A stretch of DNA of 49,254 nucleotides from contig JAPLDH010000017.1 of assembly GCA_026391355.1 (NCBI GenBank), positions 1 to 49,254 of the forward strand, written 5' to 3'. Source of the stretch: Bacteroidota bacterium (GTDB taxonomy: Bacteria > Bacteroidota > Bacteroidia > Bacteroidales > FEN-979). Below are positions 31,069-38,361 of the stretch, piece by piece. The notes under the pieces are model-generated. The model worked only from the letters and a program-made list of their open reading frames with translations, did no database searches and was not told the DNA's origin. The translations under genes were made by a program, and so were the position numbers. Numbering within the stretch: position 1 is the first letter of the stretch; each line of letters begins with the position of its first letter.

Positions 31069-32083
31069 ATGAAGGGAGCAATCCGTCGTATCAATGGCAG
31101 GTCAATGGGATCAATGCAGGGACAAACAGTCCCTCCTTTGCCTACACCCCGGCAAATAATGACATGGTCAATTGTATTCTGACATCCAGTATAACCTTTG
31201 CCTACACCCCGGTAAATAATGACATGGTCAATTGTATTCTGACATCCAGTATAACCTGTCCGACAAGCAACCCGGCAACATCGAATATCATTAACATGAC
31301 CGTAAACCCGCTAATGCCGGTCAGTGTGACGGTCTCGGCATCTGCAAATCCGGTGTGTGAAGGTACAACCGTTACCTTCAGTGCCACACCTGTAAATGAA
31401 GGAAGCAATCCGTCGTATCAATGGCAGGTCAATGGGATCAATGCAGGGACAAACAGTCCCTCCTTTGCCTACACCCCGGCAAATAATGACATGGTCAATT
31501 GTATTCTGACATCCAGTATAACTCATTAACATGACCGTAAACCCGCTAATGCCGGTGAGTGTCACCATATCGGCTTCAGCTAACCCGGTATGCGCTGGCA
31601 CTTCCGTTACATTTACAGCTACATCAACCAATGAAGGGAGCTCTCCATCCTACCAATGGCTGGTCAACGGGATCAATGCAGGGACAAACAGTCCCTCCTT
31701 TGCCTACACCCCGGCAAACAACGACCAGGTGATCTGTATACTTACATCAAATATCACCTGTGCGTCGGGTAACCCGGCTACTTCCAATACAATCACCATG
31801 ACCGTAAATTCGCTGATGCCGGTCAGTGTGACGATTTCAGCATCTGCAAATCCGGTGTGTGATGGAACGACCGTTACATTCACTGCAACATCTGTGAATG
31901 AAGGAAGCAATCCGTCGTATCAATGGCAGGTCAATGGGATCAATGCAGGGACAAACAGTCCCTCCTTTGCCTACACCCCGGTAAATAATGACATGGTCAA
32001 TTGTATTCTGACATCCAGTATAACCTGTCCGACAAGCAACCCGGCCACCTCGAACAAGATCACCTTAATCGTGAATCCTTTTC
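29407..32083 (+). repeat. About ten 267-bp tandem repeats coding for Ig-like domains
   Basis: Units start near 29407, 29668, 29935, 30202, 30469 and 30736, about every 267 bases (89 codons; the first unit is slightly shorter). Later ones start near 31003, 31315, 31549 and 31816 after internal indels. Each encodes 'VSVxISASANPVCAGTxVTF', then 'YQWKVNGINAGTNS', then 'YTPANNDQVxCxLTSN'. Units 7 and 8 carry the frame-breaking deletions. Divergence falls towards the 3' end, so those copies are the youngest. Confidence 0.9.
31026..31529 (+). CDS. Giant protease, part 2: frame-shifted Ig-like repeats 7 and 8
   Basis: This frame continues the repeat array after the 16-nt deletion (MCDGTTVTFTATSVNEGSNP). 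It contains a perfectly in-frame 60-nt duplication (31135-31194 and 31195-31254, one base apart) that doubles FAYTPANNDMVNC. It closes at 31529 because a 32-nt deletion removed the end of repeat 8. The two deletions total 48 nt. It has no start of its own worth trusting (GTG at 31026) and belongs to the same gene as the entries on either side, unless the assembly is wrong in this repeat. Confidence 0.6.
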   Translation: MCDGTTVTFTATSVNEGSNPSYQWQVNGINAGTNSPSFAYTPANNDMVNCILTSSITFAYTPVNNDMVNCILTSSITCPTSNPATSNIINMTVNPLMPVSVTVSASANPVCEGTTVTFSATPVNEGSNPSYQWQVNGINAGTNSPSFAYTPANNDMVNCILTSSITH

Positions 32084-33147
32084 CGGTACCTGAAATATCA
32101 GGTACTGACAAACTTTGCGAAGGTGCTGCAGGAGTACTCTATACAACTCAACAGGGAATGACAGGTTATGAATGGAGCATTTCTTCCGGGGGAATTATTA
32201 CCCAGGGAACAGGAAACGATAGCATCTACGTAAACTGGAACTCGCCTGGATCCCAGTATCTAACAGTGATTTACACTTCCCCCGAAGGGTGCAAAGCTTT
32301 GAAACCTGATTCCATGACTCTAACGGTGAACCGTTCACCTGACACATATGCCGGACAGGATGGTACAATCTGTCCCGGGGAGTCATACACAGTTAAACTT
32401 GCAACAGCTTCAGATTTTACAAGCCTGATCTGGACAACAACGGGTTCAGGCTCGTTAACCGGTGAACACACACTCACTCCAACTTATTATCCTTCCGATA
32501 ATGAAAGCGGAACGATCACACTGACACTGACTGCGACTGGTAACCCTCCATGCGGAAATGATATTGCTTCGATGCGACTAAGCCTCCCCATAAATCCTTT
32601 AGCGAATGCTGGTCAGGATCACAACGTTAAAGAGAACACTCAGGATACACTTTCAGGGCAAGGTTTAGGTGGATCAGGACAATTTTCTTACCATTGGGAA
32701 CCGGTATCCTTACTTATTGCCCCTGACCAGCAAACTGTTATCACTTTACCAATGGATAAAGACACCATCTTCATCCTTAGGGTTACAGATCTTCTTACAG
32801 GATGTTCTTCAAGCGACAGTGTAAGGATCCATATTGACCACCCGGTCACTCCGCCTGATGAAGACTGCATCGTGGTGCACAACGTGATCACCCCGGATGG
32901 AGATGGAGCCAACGATACCTGGATCATCGACTGTATTGCCGATTACCCCGACAATACGGTGGAGATATTTAACCGATGGGGTAACCCGGTGAACCGGTTT
33001 GAACGGTACGATAACATAGAGAATGTCTGGAAAGGAACCAATTTCAAAGGGGAATCAATGCCTGATGGGACTTACTATTATGTGCTGAAGATCAAAAACA
33101 GGATCAGCAGAAGCGGGTGGATCTACCTTAGGGGAGGAAGGAACTGA
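31531..33147 (+). CDS. Giant protease, part 3: last Ig-like repeats and T9SS type B sorting domain
   Basis: 538 codons, in the same frame as part 1. Two more Ig-like repeats, then three beta-sandwich domains: PEISGTDKLCEGAAG; DTYAGQDGTICPGESY; and NPLANAGQDHNVKEN, a PKD-like one. The last 100 residues are the gliding-motility-type T9SS B sorting domain: HNVITPDGDGANDTWII, VEIFNRWGNPV, WKGTNFKGESMPDGTYYYVL. As a stand-alone ORF it begins at an ATG at 31531 with no signal peptide. It therefore needs part 1 for export, and is dead or mis-assembled if the frameshifts are real. Confidence 0.85.
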   Translation: MTVNPLMPVSVTISASANPVCAGTSVTFTATSTNEGSSPSYQWLVNGINAGTNSPSFAYTPANNDQVICILTSNITCASGNPATSNTITMTVNSLMPVSVTISASANPVCDGTTVTFTATSVNEGSNPSYQWQVNGINAGTNSPSFAYTPVNNDMVNCILTSSITCPTSNPATSNKITLIVNPFPVPEISGTDKLCEGAAGVLYTTQQGMTGYEWSISSGGIITQGTGNDSIYVNWNSPGSQYLTVIYTSPEGCKALKPDSMTLTVNRSPDTYAGQDGTICPGESYTVKLATASDFTSLIWTTTGSGSLTGEHTLTPTYYPSDNESGTITLTLTATGNPPCGNDIASMRLSLPINPLANAGQDHNVKENTQDTLSGQGLGGSGQFSYHWEPVSLLIAPDQQTVITLPMDKDTIFILRVTDLLTGCSSSDSVRIHIDHPVTPPDEDCIVVHNVITPDGDGANDTWIIDCIADYPDNTVEIFNRWGNPVNRFERYDNIENVWKGTNFKGESMPDGTYYYVLKIKNRISRSGWIYLRGGRN

Positions 33148-33243
33148 CCAATATGGAATCAAGACTGGCCGGTTGCTATTGTCGGCCACATTACCTCATA
33201 ATCGAATCCCCAATTCCCGGCTTCATCAATATTTTACCGATTA

Positions 33244-34179
33244 TTACTGCGATCCTGTCAATTTCTGATGCAATTTATTTTCCAAAAGTCGTGCAATCCA
33301 ATTTAAGCAATCGACCGAGTCAGTATTGAAATCTTTTTTTTTCCATATTTGCTGGTAATAAGGAAGATTTGTACGGGCGCCACCCCATTTGGTTTTGAAA
33401 TAAAGGAGACCTTTATCAATAGAATAGCCAAATCCAACCCATTCTGATCCGGCATCAAGATAATGCTGGATTATTGAGACATAAATTGCATCCGCGATAT
33501 TGGGGAATGATTTTTCATAACAGCCAATAACCGCAAAAGGTTTTTTCTCAAAGAATTCATGAACCACGATAAAACCGATTAATTTATTTTCGAATTCTGC
33601 TTCAAAAAATAATAAATGGTTATCATGTAAAATAGAATTGATGTTAATAAGGAAAGTAGCATCTGAAAAATAAAAGTCTTCACGTAAAGCCGTTTGACGG
33701 ATCAGCGATATATGATGATGTGTTAAATAATTGCGTTTTGATTTTAAAACCAATATACCCCTATGTTTTACAGCCCTTATGCTTTCTTTTGCAGGAGAAG
33801 TCTTTAACAATAAGGGATCTGATAAGTCAATAATTACATCTACATTATCAGCATTCGGTTCCAGAAAATAAACGCTTTCAAAATGTTTACCTATGGATTT
33901 TTGGATGTCATAATTAGCAATCCCGAAATAATTAATGATTTTTACGGATGGATTTGTTTCCCACGTGGATAATAAATCATGGATTTCTTCTGCAAGATCA
34001 ATATCCGGGTTTTCCTGATTAAATGGATAACCAATAATTGTAAGCGTTTCGCCATCAAAATAACAGAGAATATCCTTGAATAAAAAAGGTTCACCGTATA
34101 ACCCTGCCCCGAAAAAAAAATCCTGGTCGGATGTATAAATACGCTGCGTTATTTTTGCAATATTACCCTGATTCAACAT
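33244..34179 (-). CDS. GNAT/FemAB-like acyltransferase-fold protein
   Basis: 311 residues, no signal peptide. The C-terminal half has the acyltransferase (GNAT/FemAB) layout: LLFFEAEFENKLIGFIVVHE, AVIGCYEKSFPNIADAIYVS, then WVGFGYSIDKGLLYFKTKWG, where the 'L-xxFKxxWG' ending is typical of aminoacyl- or acyl-transferase folds. The substrate is not evident. It is the last gene of a minus-strand set with a membrane protein (22 bases upstream), a cold-shock protein, a radical SAM/SPASM enzyme and a 145-residue protein. The link could be peptide or cell-wall modification, but this is inference from proximity. Confidence 0.6.
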   Translation of the reverse strand: MLNQGNIAKITQRIYTSDQDFFFGAGLYGEPFLFKDILCYFDGETLTIIGYPFNQENPDIDLAEEIHDLLSTWETNPSVKIINYFGIANYDIQKSIGKHFESVYFLEPNADNVDVIIDLSDPLLLKTSPAKESIRAVKHRGILVLKSKRNYLTHHHISLIRQTALREDFYFSDATFLININSILHDNHLLFFEAEFENKLIGFIVVHEFFEKKPFAVIGCYEKSFPNIADAIYVSIIQHYLDAGSEWVGFGYSIDKGLLYFKTKWGGARTNLPYYQQIWKKKDFNTDSVDCLNWIARLLENKLHQKLTGSQ

Positions 34180-34200
34180 TTCGCAAAGGAGAGATGATTA

Positions 34201-34776
34201 TCAATGGATTGGTCCTTTGATCGCTTTTTCTATGAACCCTTCCGGGGGTAATGATCTGCAAAATTCGATAAATAATACAAAGTCAGACCGGTAATAAGGT
34301 TTTAAAGCATCCCACCATGCACTGAATTTTTTTAAATTAATAATTTCCCTGTATTGGATCAGTGCTGCTCTGAAATCAATATCGTCCATCCATTTATGTG
34401 ACCATAATTTATAGGATTCCTCCATCGATGATAATATCTTTCCCAAATAGAGGTATTGTTTTCTTTGAGTCAGATCCAGGTTTTCATAGCTATCCGGAAT
34501 TTTATAATTTATAGTTTTTTCATCATAAAATGTAGATAAATCTTTATCAGTCAATAGCATCTCTGTCAAATTACCACTATTACTCATCATTTGCATGTAA
34601 GTTGTAAATTGAAAGTTGTCGCTTTGAAGCTTGATGGCATTTGTTTGTTGCCTTATCTGTGGGATAACAAGGATGATTCCTATGATAACTGCAAAGGTTT
34701 GTATGATTTGCAGTATCAATGGAAGAATTTTCTCTATACCCGGTGAATCCGGAATAGCACATAACAAGTGGTACAT
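34201..34776 (-). CDS. Small membrane-anchored protein of unknown function
   Basis: 191 residues. One hydrophobic helix near 17-39 (LPLILQIIQTFAVIIGIILV) with IPQIRQQTNAIKLQ after it, then a helical cytoplasmic part with repeated tyrosines and tryptophans (YKLWSHKWMDDIDFRAAL, FSAWWDALKPYYRSDFV). This resembles a family of 'DUF4760/DUF6082-like' small membrane proteins, but I cannot name it with certainty. It lies 22 bases upstream of the GNAT-like gene on the same strand, so it is probably co-transcribed with it. Confidence 0.55.
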   Translation of the reverse strand: MYHLLCAIPDSPGIEKILPLILQIIQTFAVIIGIILVIPQIRQQTNAIKLQSDNFQFTTYMQMMSNSGNLTEMLLTDKDLSTFYDEKTINYKIPDSYENLDLTQRKQYLYLGKILSSMEESYKLWSHKWMDDIDFRAALIQYREIINLKKFSAWWDALKPYYRSDFVLFIEFCRSLPPEGFIEKAIKGPIH

Positions 34777-34861
34777 TATCGGTATTATTGGCGGATACTT
34801 TGAATGAGTAGAAAAACTATTATAATTTCAGGTAAATAGCTTGTGGAAAAGGATAAGTAAA

Positions 34862-35308
34862 TTACACTTTCTTCACGCGAACGGCATTAACACCTTTGAA
34901 ACTTCGCTCTATCTCGAAAGTGACCATATCGCCTTCTTTGATTTCTTCAGTCAGACTGTTGACGTGTACAAAAAATTTCTCTGGTGAATCCAGCTCTTTA
35001 ATAAAGCCAAAGCCTCTTGAATGGTTGAAAAAATCAACCCTGCCTTTTCGTATTGTTGTAACCTCTTCCGTGTCCCTTTTTGGAACGCCAAGTTCGATGG
35101 TTGAGGCATCAATTTTCTTTCTGTTTGCCGGATTGGGCGGCGTATCTGTGATATGGCCATTTTCGTCAACATAGGCAATCATGTTATCAAGGCCGCCGCC
35201 CTGTGAGTTTGCCTTACGTTCTGCAATTTTTTGCTGCTTGTCCAGTCGTTTCTTAAGTCGTTTTTTCTCTTTGTCTCTTTTGTTAAAGGTCTCTTGTGAA
35301 CTTGCCAT
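34862..35308 (-). CDS. Cold-shock domain protein with basic N-terminal extension
   Basis: 148 residues. The last 70 hold a cold-shock domain: RKGRVDFFNHSRGFGFIKEL with RNP1 as RGFGFI, RNP2 as KFFVHV, then FEIERSFKGVNAVRVKKV. The first 70 are basic and helical (KRDKEKKRLKKRLDKQQKIA), an extension found in many Bacteroidota proteins of this class. It binds single-stranded nucleic acid and probably acts as an RNA chaperone. The start is preceded by a long leader (see 35398-35441 and the -7 box at 35470). Confidence 0.92.
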   Translation of the reverse strand: MASSQETFNKRDKEKKRLKKRLDKQQKIAERKANSQGGGLDNMIAYVDENGHITDTPPNPANRKKIDASTIELGVPKRDTEEVTTIRKGRVDFFNHSRGFGFIKELDSPEKFFVHVNSLTEEIKEGDMVTFEIERSFKGVNAVRVKKV

Positions 35309-35397
35309 TGATTATTTGGTTAAAATTGATGTTAAAACGCTTCTCCCTGAAGAGTTGGCGTTGGTCGCTTAAATAACTGTATATAAGCAATTTATCT

Positions 35398-35441
35398 GGG
35401 TATAACCGGCGAAAACCGGACACTACAATTAAAAAATACCC
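35398..35441 (-). promoter_or_regulatory. Structured leader of the cold-shock gene
   Basis: On the minus strand GGGTAT (35441-35436) pairs with ATACCC (35403-35398) and encloses a second hairpin CCGG-TTTTCG-CCGG (35419-35406). It lies within the predicted 155-base leader before the cold-shock ATG. Long structured leaders are a known feature of cspA-type thermosensor mRNAs, so a similar role is possible. Confidence 0.45.
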
Positions 35442-35469
35442 AAAAGAGCATAATTACTCTATTGCATTG

Positions 35470-35477
35470 CAAAGGTA
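35470..35477 (-). promoter_or_regulatory. -7 box (TACCTTTG) for the cold-shock gene
   Basis: The minus strand reads TACCTTTG, an exact TAnnTTTG match, giving a start near 35463, about 155 bases upstream of the ATG at 35308. No TTTG at the proper distance. Confidence 0.45.
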
Positions 35478-35528
35478 AGATAATAAATCAGAACGGCTTG
35501 ATCTGAACCAGTACCTTCCGGAAAGTTT

Positions 35529-36647
35529 TCAAATGGTGACAGAAATTTTCCTGCAACCATCCCCTAAAATTTTCCTGATCAATAGAGATCCGTATTTGTT
35601 GTTAAGGACTTGAAATACTTTAAATGCGGATTTAATAGCTGCTTTTTCCGAACCGCAAATAAAGGCACCAACATAATTGTAATAACCGGTAGAGAAGAAA
35701 TTTGAGCATCCGCACCAGTTCATGCAATAGTTCTTTAAAGTACAATCGATACATTCGCTTTGCTCCACCGGATGACAAAATTTTCCACATGTCAGTTTAC
35801 GTATATCCAGACCATGATAGATATCTCCGATACAATGAGCGTTTTTATCTCCATTTCCCAGTAGTCTCTCACAAGGGAACAGGTTACCATCCGGAGAGAT
35901 GGCAAACTCTTTTATCCCCATCTGGCATTTATCACCTGGCTTATACCCATTGTTCAGAATTACGGCTAATTTACTGTTGATAGGGCTGATAAAAGCAGTA
36001 TCACCAAGATCATCCCATTTTAAATAGATGTCTGCAAGCTGATCATAAATCTCATTTACCTGGTTAACATCCATAGCCGACCAATCAGCGCCAAAATCCG
36101 GATTTATATAAATCTTTCTAATCCCCAATGAATAAAAATATTCGACTGTTTCAGGCAGATATTTATAGGTAGCCGGCGTATATACAGCATTGACCATCAG
36201 TGACGGGAATGTTTGTATTGCCTGTAGAATAGTTTTTTCTACAATGGCAGAACTGGGGGTATTGTCCTGGAACCTACGGTGTTTATCCTGAATAGAGGGA
36301 ATTCCGTCACAACTTAATCCGAGTACAATATTATGCTGAATAAGAAAATCTGCTATTTCATCAGTGAATATAGTACCATTTGAAACGACCTGAATTTCTA
36401 TCTCTCTTTCAGCATAGAGGGGATGATTTTCCAGAAGTAACACAATTGCCTTTAAACTTTCAAATTCCAATAAAGGCTCTCCTCCAAAAAAACCTAAATA
36501 AATACTTTCTTTGGCAGGAGTATTTGAGAAGATAAAATCAATTATTTTTTCTGCAGTTATAATATTTATACTGTTCTCCTTTTTATCTATGTAACAATAA
36601 CTGCATCTCAGATTGCATTTTAATGTTAAGAGAATTGTATACTTCAT
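35529..36647 (-). CDS. Radical SAM/SPASM peptide-maturase-like enzyme
   Basis: 372 residues. The radical SAM motif CNLRCSYCYI (C11, C15, C18) coordinates the catalytic 4Fe-4S cluster. GFFGGEPLLEF (about 53-63) and VVSNGT fit the SAM site. The C-terminal SPASM domain is cysteine-rich (FAISPDGNLFPCERLLG near 250, then several Cys between 283 and 320, ending CIDCTLKNYCMNWCGCSNF), giving auxiliary Fe-S clusters. This architecture belongs to anaerobic sulfatase maturases and RiPP peptide maturases. No sulfatase gene is present in the window, so peptide modification is more likely. It lies 120 bases downstream of a 145-residue gene of unknown function on the same strand. Confidence 0.9.
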   Translation of the reverse strand: MKYTILLTLKCNLRCSYCYIDKKENSINIITAEKIIDFIFSNTPAKESIYLGFFGGEPLLEFESLKAIVLLLENHPLYAEREIEIQVVSNGTIFTDEIADFLIQHNIVLGLSCDGIPSIQDKHRRFQDNTPSSAIVEKTILQAIQTFPSLMVNAVYTPATYKYLPETVEYFYSLGIRKIYINPDFGADWSAMDVNQVNEIYDQLADIYLKWDDLGDTAFISPINSKLAVILNNGYKPGDKCQMGIKEFAISPDGNLFPCERLLGNGDKNAHCIGDIYHGLDIRKLTCGKFCHPVEQSECIDCTLKNYCMNWCGCSNFFSTGYYNYVGAFICGSEKAAIKSAFKVFQVLNNKYGSLLIRKILGDGCRKISVTI

Positions 36648-36766
36648 TCAGAAAATAATTACCATAATTATTATAACTGCAATAATTTATGCAACACAAA
36701 GAAAAGGAGTAAAAAGTAATCAGGGAATGAATTACTTTAATTTATCAGCGTGAACCCGGTAAATTC

Positions 36767-37204
36767 TTATTTCATTATTTCTTTTGAAATCACTTCTGAT
36801 ATTTTAAGAGCCTGCTGGAAATTGATCGTTCCGGCTTTCGTCATTATGGTATTAAAAGTAGTCATTATTTGTTGGGAGAAAGTCTTCCATTGTTCATCAT
36901 TTAACAGATAAACATCATCCTTATAATGAAGGTGTGCAAATTTATTTCCACCATATTTCCACCATGGTTCAATTTTACTAAGATCGACAGACTTCATTAC
37001 ACCTTTTGCAATTCCATGCTGGTAAAGGGTTTTATTTACTTTTTCAGGTTTGAATTGCTTGATAAAATCCCAGCATAATTTCTCACGTTCAAGAAATAAA
37101 GGATTGTGTGGTCCAAAGTGTAAGAAATCGGTGATTTGCAGGTAAGGGTTGTATTCCAGCTTTGGAGGTACCTTACCGGGGGTTTTTGGATTGGTTGTTG
37201 CCAT
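36767..37204 (-). CDS. Unknown 145-residue protein upstream of the radical SAM enzyme
   Basis: Soluble, 145 residues, with one cysteine and no signal peptide. It starts MATTNPKTPGKVPPKLEYNP, a proline-rich lead, has an aromatic core (EPWWKYGGNKFAHLHYKDD), and ends in a helical KISEVISKEIMK. I do not recognise the family. It is the first gene on the strand ahead of the radical SAM/SPASM enzyme and could be its substrate, a chaperone for it, or unrelated. It lacks the cysteine-rich or Gly-Gly leader pattern of well-known RiPP precursors, so a precursor role would be unusual. Confidence 0.6.
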   Translation of the reverse strand: MATTNPKTPGKVPPKLEYNPYLQITDFLHFGPHNPLFLEREKLCWDFIKQFKPEKVNKTLYQHGIAKGVMKSVDLSKIEPWWKYGGNKFAHLHYKDDVYLLNDEQWKTFSQQIMTTFNTIMTKAGTINFQQALKISEVISKEIMK

Positions 37205-37731
37205 AATGATTGTTGTTTAAATTGTTACCCTGTGTGAATTTTTAACTTTCCTCCCCTCACAGGTTTAAGGAAAAGCAAGTCTATTTAGCATAATAACAGC
37301 AACTAATTCTTTTTAAATAAGATACTTATAAAAAAAATGTATCGTGGTTATTTACAGCGGCGAAATTTACGAATTTTTTTATTTGAACAAATAAAAACTG
37401 AAATTTTTTTTCGTTTCGTCTATCTGTATAAACAGATTGTAAAAACGAACTTATTACCTCATGCTGAACATTCAGAATCTACTTAAAGAATATACGGCTG
37501 ATCTGACTGCCAAAAGGTATTCATTTTACAGGATAAAGAGCCATTAAAGTGCAGTGTTTCTTCTCTGGCATATTGCGAAGCACATATTCCTTCAAAGAAC
37601 ATAACGCTTCAAATCCAGAATTAAGATTATATGCAGGAGTAGTCGCAAATCTAAAATCGCAAAATAGCAAAATCCAAAATTATTTTACGATACAAGGATA
37701 CGATCTGAAATGAATTTACAACTTATAATTG
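37205..37731. other. Large intergenic region with palindrome and repeat words
   Basis: About 530 AT-rich bases. It contains a hairpin-forming palindrome ATCTGT-ATAA-ACAGAT (37422-37437), an operator-like site about 220 bases ahead of the 145-residue gene. It also holds a tiny plus-strand frame (37461-37547, 28 residues) with no support, and a mosaic tract at 37642-37680. Confidence 0.45.
37642..37680. repeat. Short mosaic tract of CGCAAAAT-like words
   Basis: TCGCAAATC, TAAAATCGC, AAAATAGC and AAAATCC words follow one another in 39 bases. It resembles the tracts at 9960-10278 and 22752-22787 in style but not in sequence. Confidence 0.45.
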
Positions 37732-37998
37732 TCAAGGAAAATGTTTATAAATATCTTTTCTCCATTCTAAATCCACAAAATAAACAAGATCGTTAGTGAT
37801 TTTGAGTCCTACACGGATATTCCTTATTTTTATCCGGTAAAAGTTCTTTTGGCCTTTTAATTTCTTCAGATTGATAATACTTCTCAGATCTTTTGCTTCT
37901 TCAACATTCTCAATAGTTCTGGCAATTTCATCTTTACGCCGGCCATCCTTTATTTTTTCAATCGACTTAAGAAATGTGGCTTTAAAGACTGTCGTCAT
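37732..37998 (-). CDS. RelE/ParE-superfamily toxin
   Basis: 88 residues. MTTVFKATFLKSIEKIKDGR, the middle LRSIINLKKLKGQKNFYRIK and the late IRVGLKITNDLVYFVDLEWRKDIYKHFP match the RelE/ParE fold, with the basic strand and the 'YRIKIRNIRVG' core that binds RNA or gyrase. It overlaps the upstream antitoxin gene by four bases (ATGA), typical of a type II toxin-antitoxin operon. The target (mRNA in ribosomes or gyrase) cannot be read from sequence. Confidence 0.85.
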   Translation of the reverse strand: MTTVFKATFLKSIEKIKDGRRKDEIARTIENVEEAKDLRSIINLKKLKGQKNFYRIKIRNIRVGLKITNDLVYFVDLEWRKDIYKHFP

Positions 37999-38192
37999 TT
38001 ACGAAGAGTTTTCATCACAATGTCACGGCTGACATCAGGCGTTTTCATACCTTTTTCAATAAGTACTGCAAGTGCAGTATCTTCAAGTTCTTCTGTGTTA
38101 ATTGCTTTTGCCTTATTGCCGGTTTTCTTGGCAAGCTCAAGCCAGAATTTAATTTCGGATTTATTTTTTGCTTTAATCACTACTGTATCCAT
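37995..38192 (-). CDS. Antitoxin of a RelE-type module
   Basis: 65 residues from the ATG at 38190-38192 (MDTVVIKAKNKSEIKFWLEL). An ATG three codons upstream is less likely because the predicted transcript begins only about 12 bases before the chosen one. It is a charged, helical protein with the pattern of Bacteroidota antitoxins that pair with RelE toxins (KSEIKFWLELAKKTGNKAKA, EELEDTALAVLIEKG). Its four-base overlap with the toxin couples translation. It should bind and mask the toxin and perhaps repress the shared promoter. Confidence 0.8.
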   Translation of the reverse strand: MDTVVIKAKNKSEIKFWLELAKKTGNKAKAINTEELEDTALAVLIEKGMKTPDVSRDIVMKTLRK

Positions 38193-38210
38193 TGCTATCA
38201 ATATTTACTG

Positions 38211-38218
38211 CAAAATTA
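38211..38218 (-). promoter_or_regulatory. -7 box (TAATTTTG) for the toxin-antitoxin operon
   Basis: The minus strand reads TAATTTTG, an exact TAnnTTTG match, 18 bases before the antitoxin ATG at 38192. The -33 element is not seen. Confidence 0.4.
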
Positions 38219-38326
38219 CTGAATTTTTTGTTGTGAGATAAGGATAATAACCCCCTTATATTGTAAAGAAGGTAATTCAAATCAAGAATAGATTTGAATT
38301 CTGTCAGTTATAATAACTTTTTTCCC

Positions 38327-38334
38327 TATATTTG
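38327..38334 (+). promoter_or_regulatory. -7 box (TATATTTG) for the secreted protein gene
   Basis: TATATTTG matches the consensus 27 bases before the ATG at 38362, giving a start near 38341. This places the TTG at 38332 upstream of the transcript start and supports the ATG. Confidence 0.45.
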
Positions 38335-38361
38335 CCTGAATCAATTTGTAAATTCAGAAAT

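Noticed and set aside
30357-31910. Series of similar minus-strand ORFs of 60-70 residues
   Set aside because: They repeat only because the plus-strand Ig-like repeats do. They have no start signals and are antisense shadows of the protease.
29407-32083. Long direct repeats as a possible mobile or CRISPR-like array
   Set aside because: The period is 267 bases and encodes Ig-like domains in frame with the protease, so it is a coding repeat.
35529-36647. Anaerobic sulfatase maturase
   Set aside because: Radical SAM/SPASM architecture fits, but there is no sulfatase gene nearby to mature. Kept as a peptide-maturase-like enzyme.
37461-37547. 28-residue plus-strand ORF (MLNIQNLLKEYTADLTAKRY...)
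   Set aside because: Too short, with no promoter, ribosome binding site or recognisable domain. It could equally be chance or a fossil.
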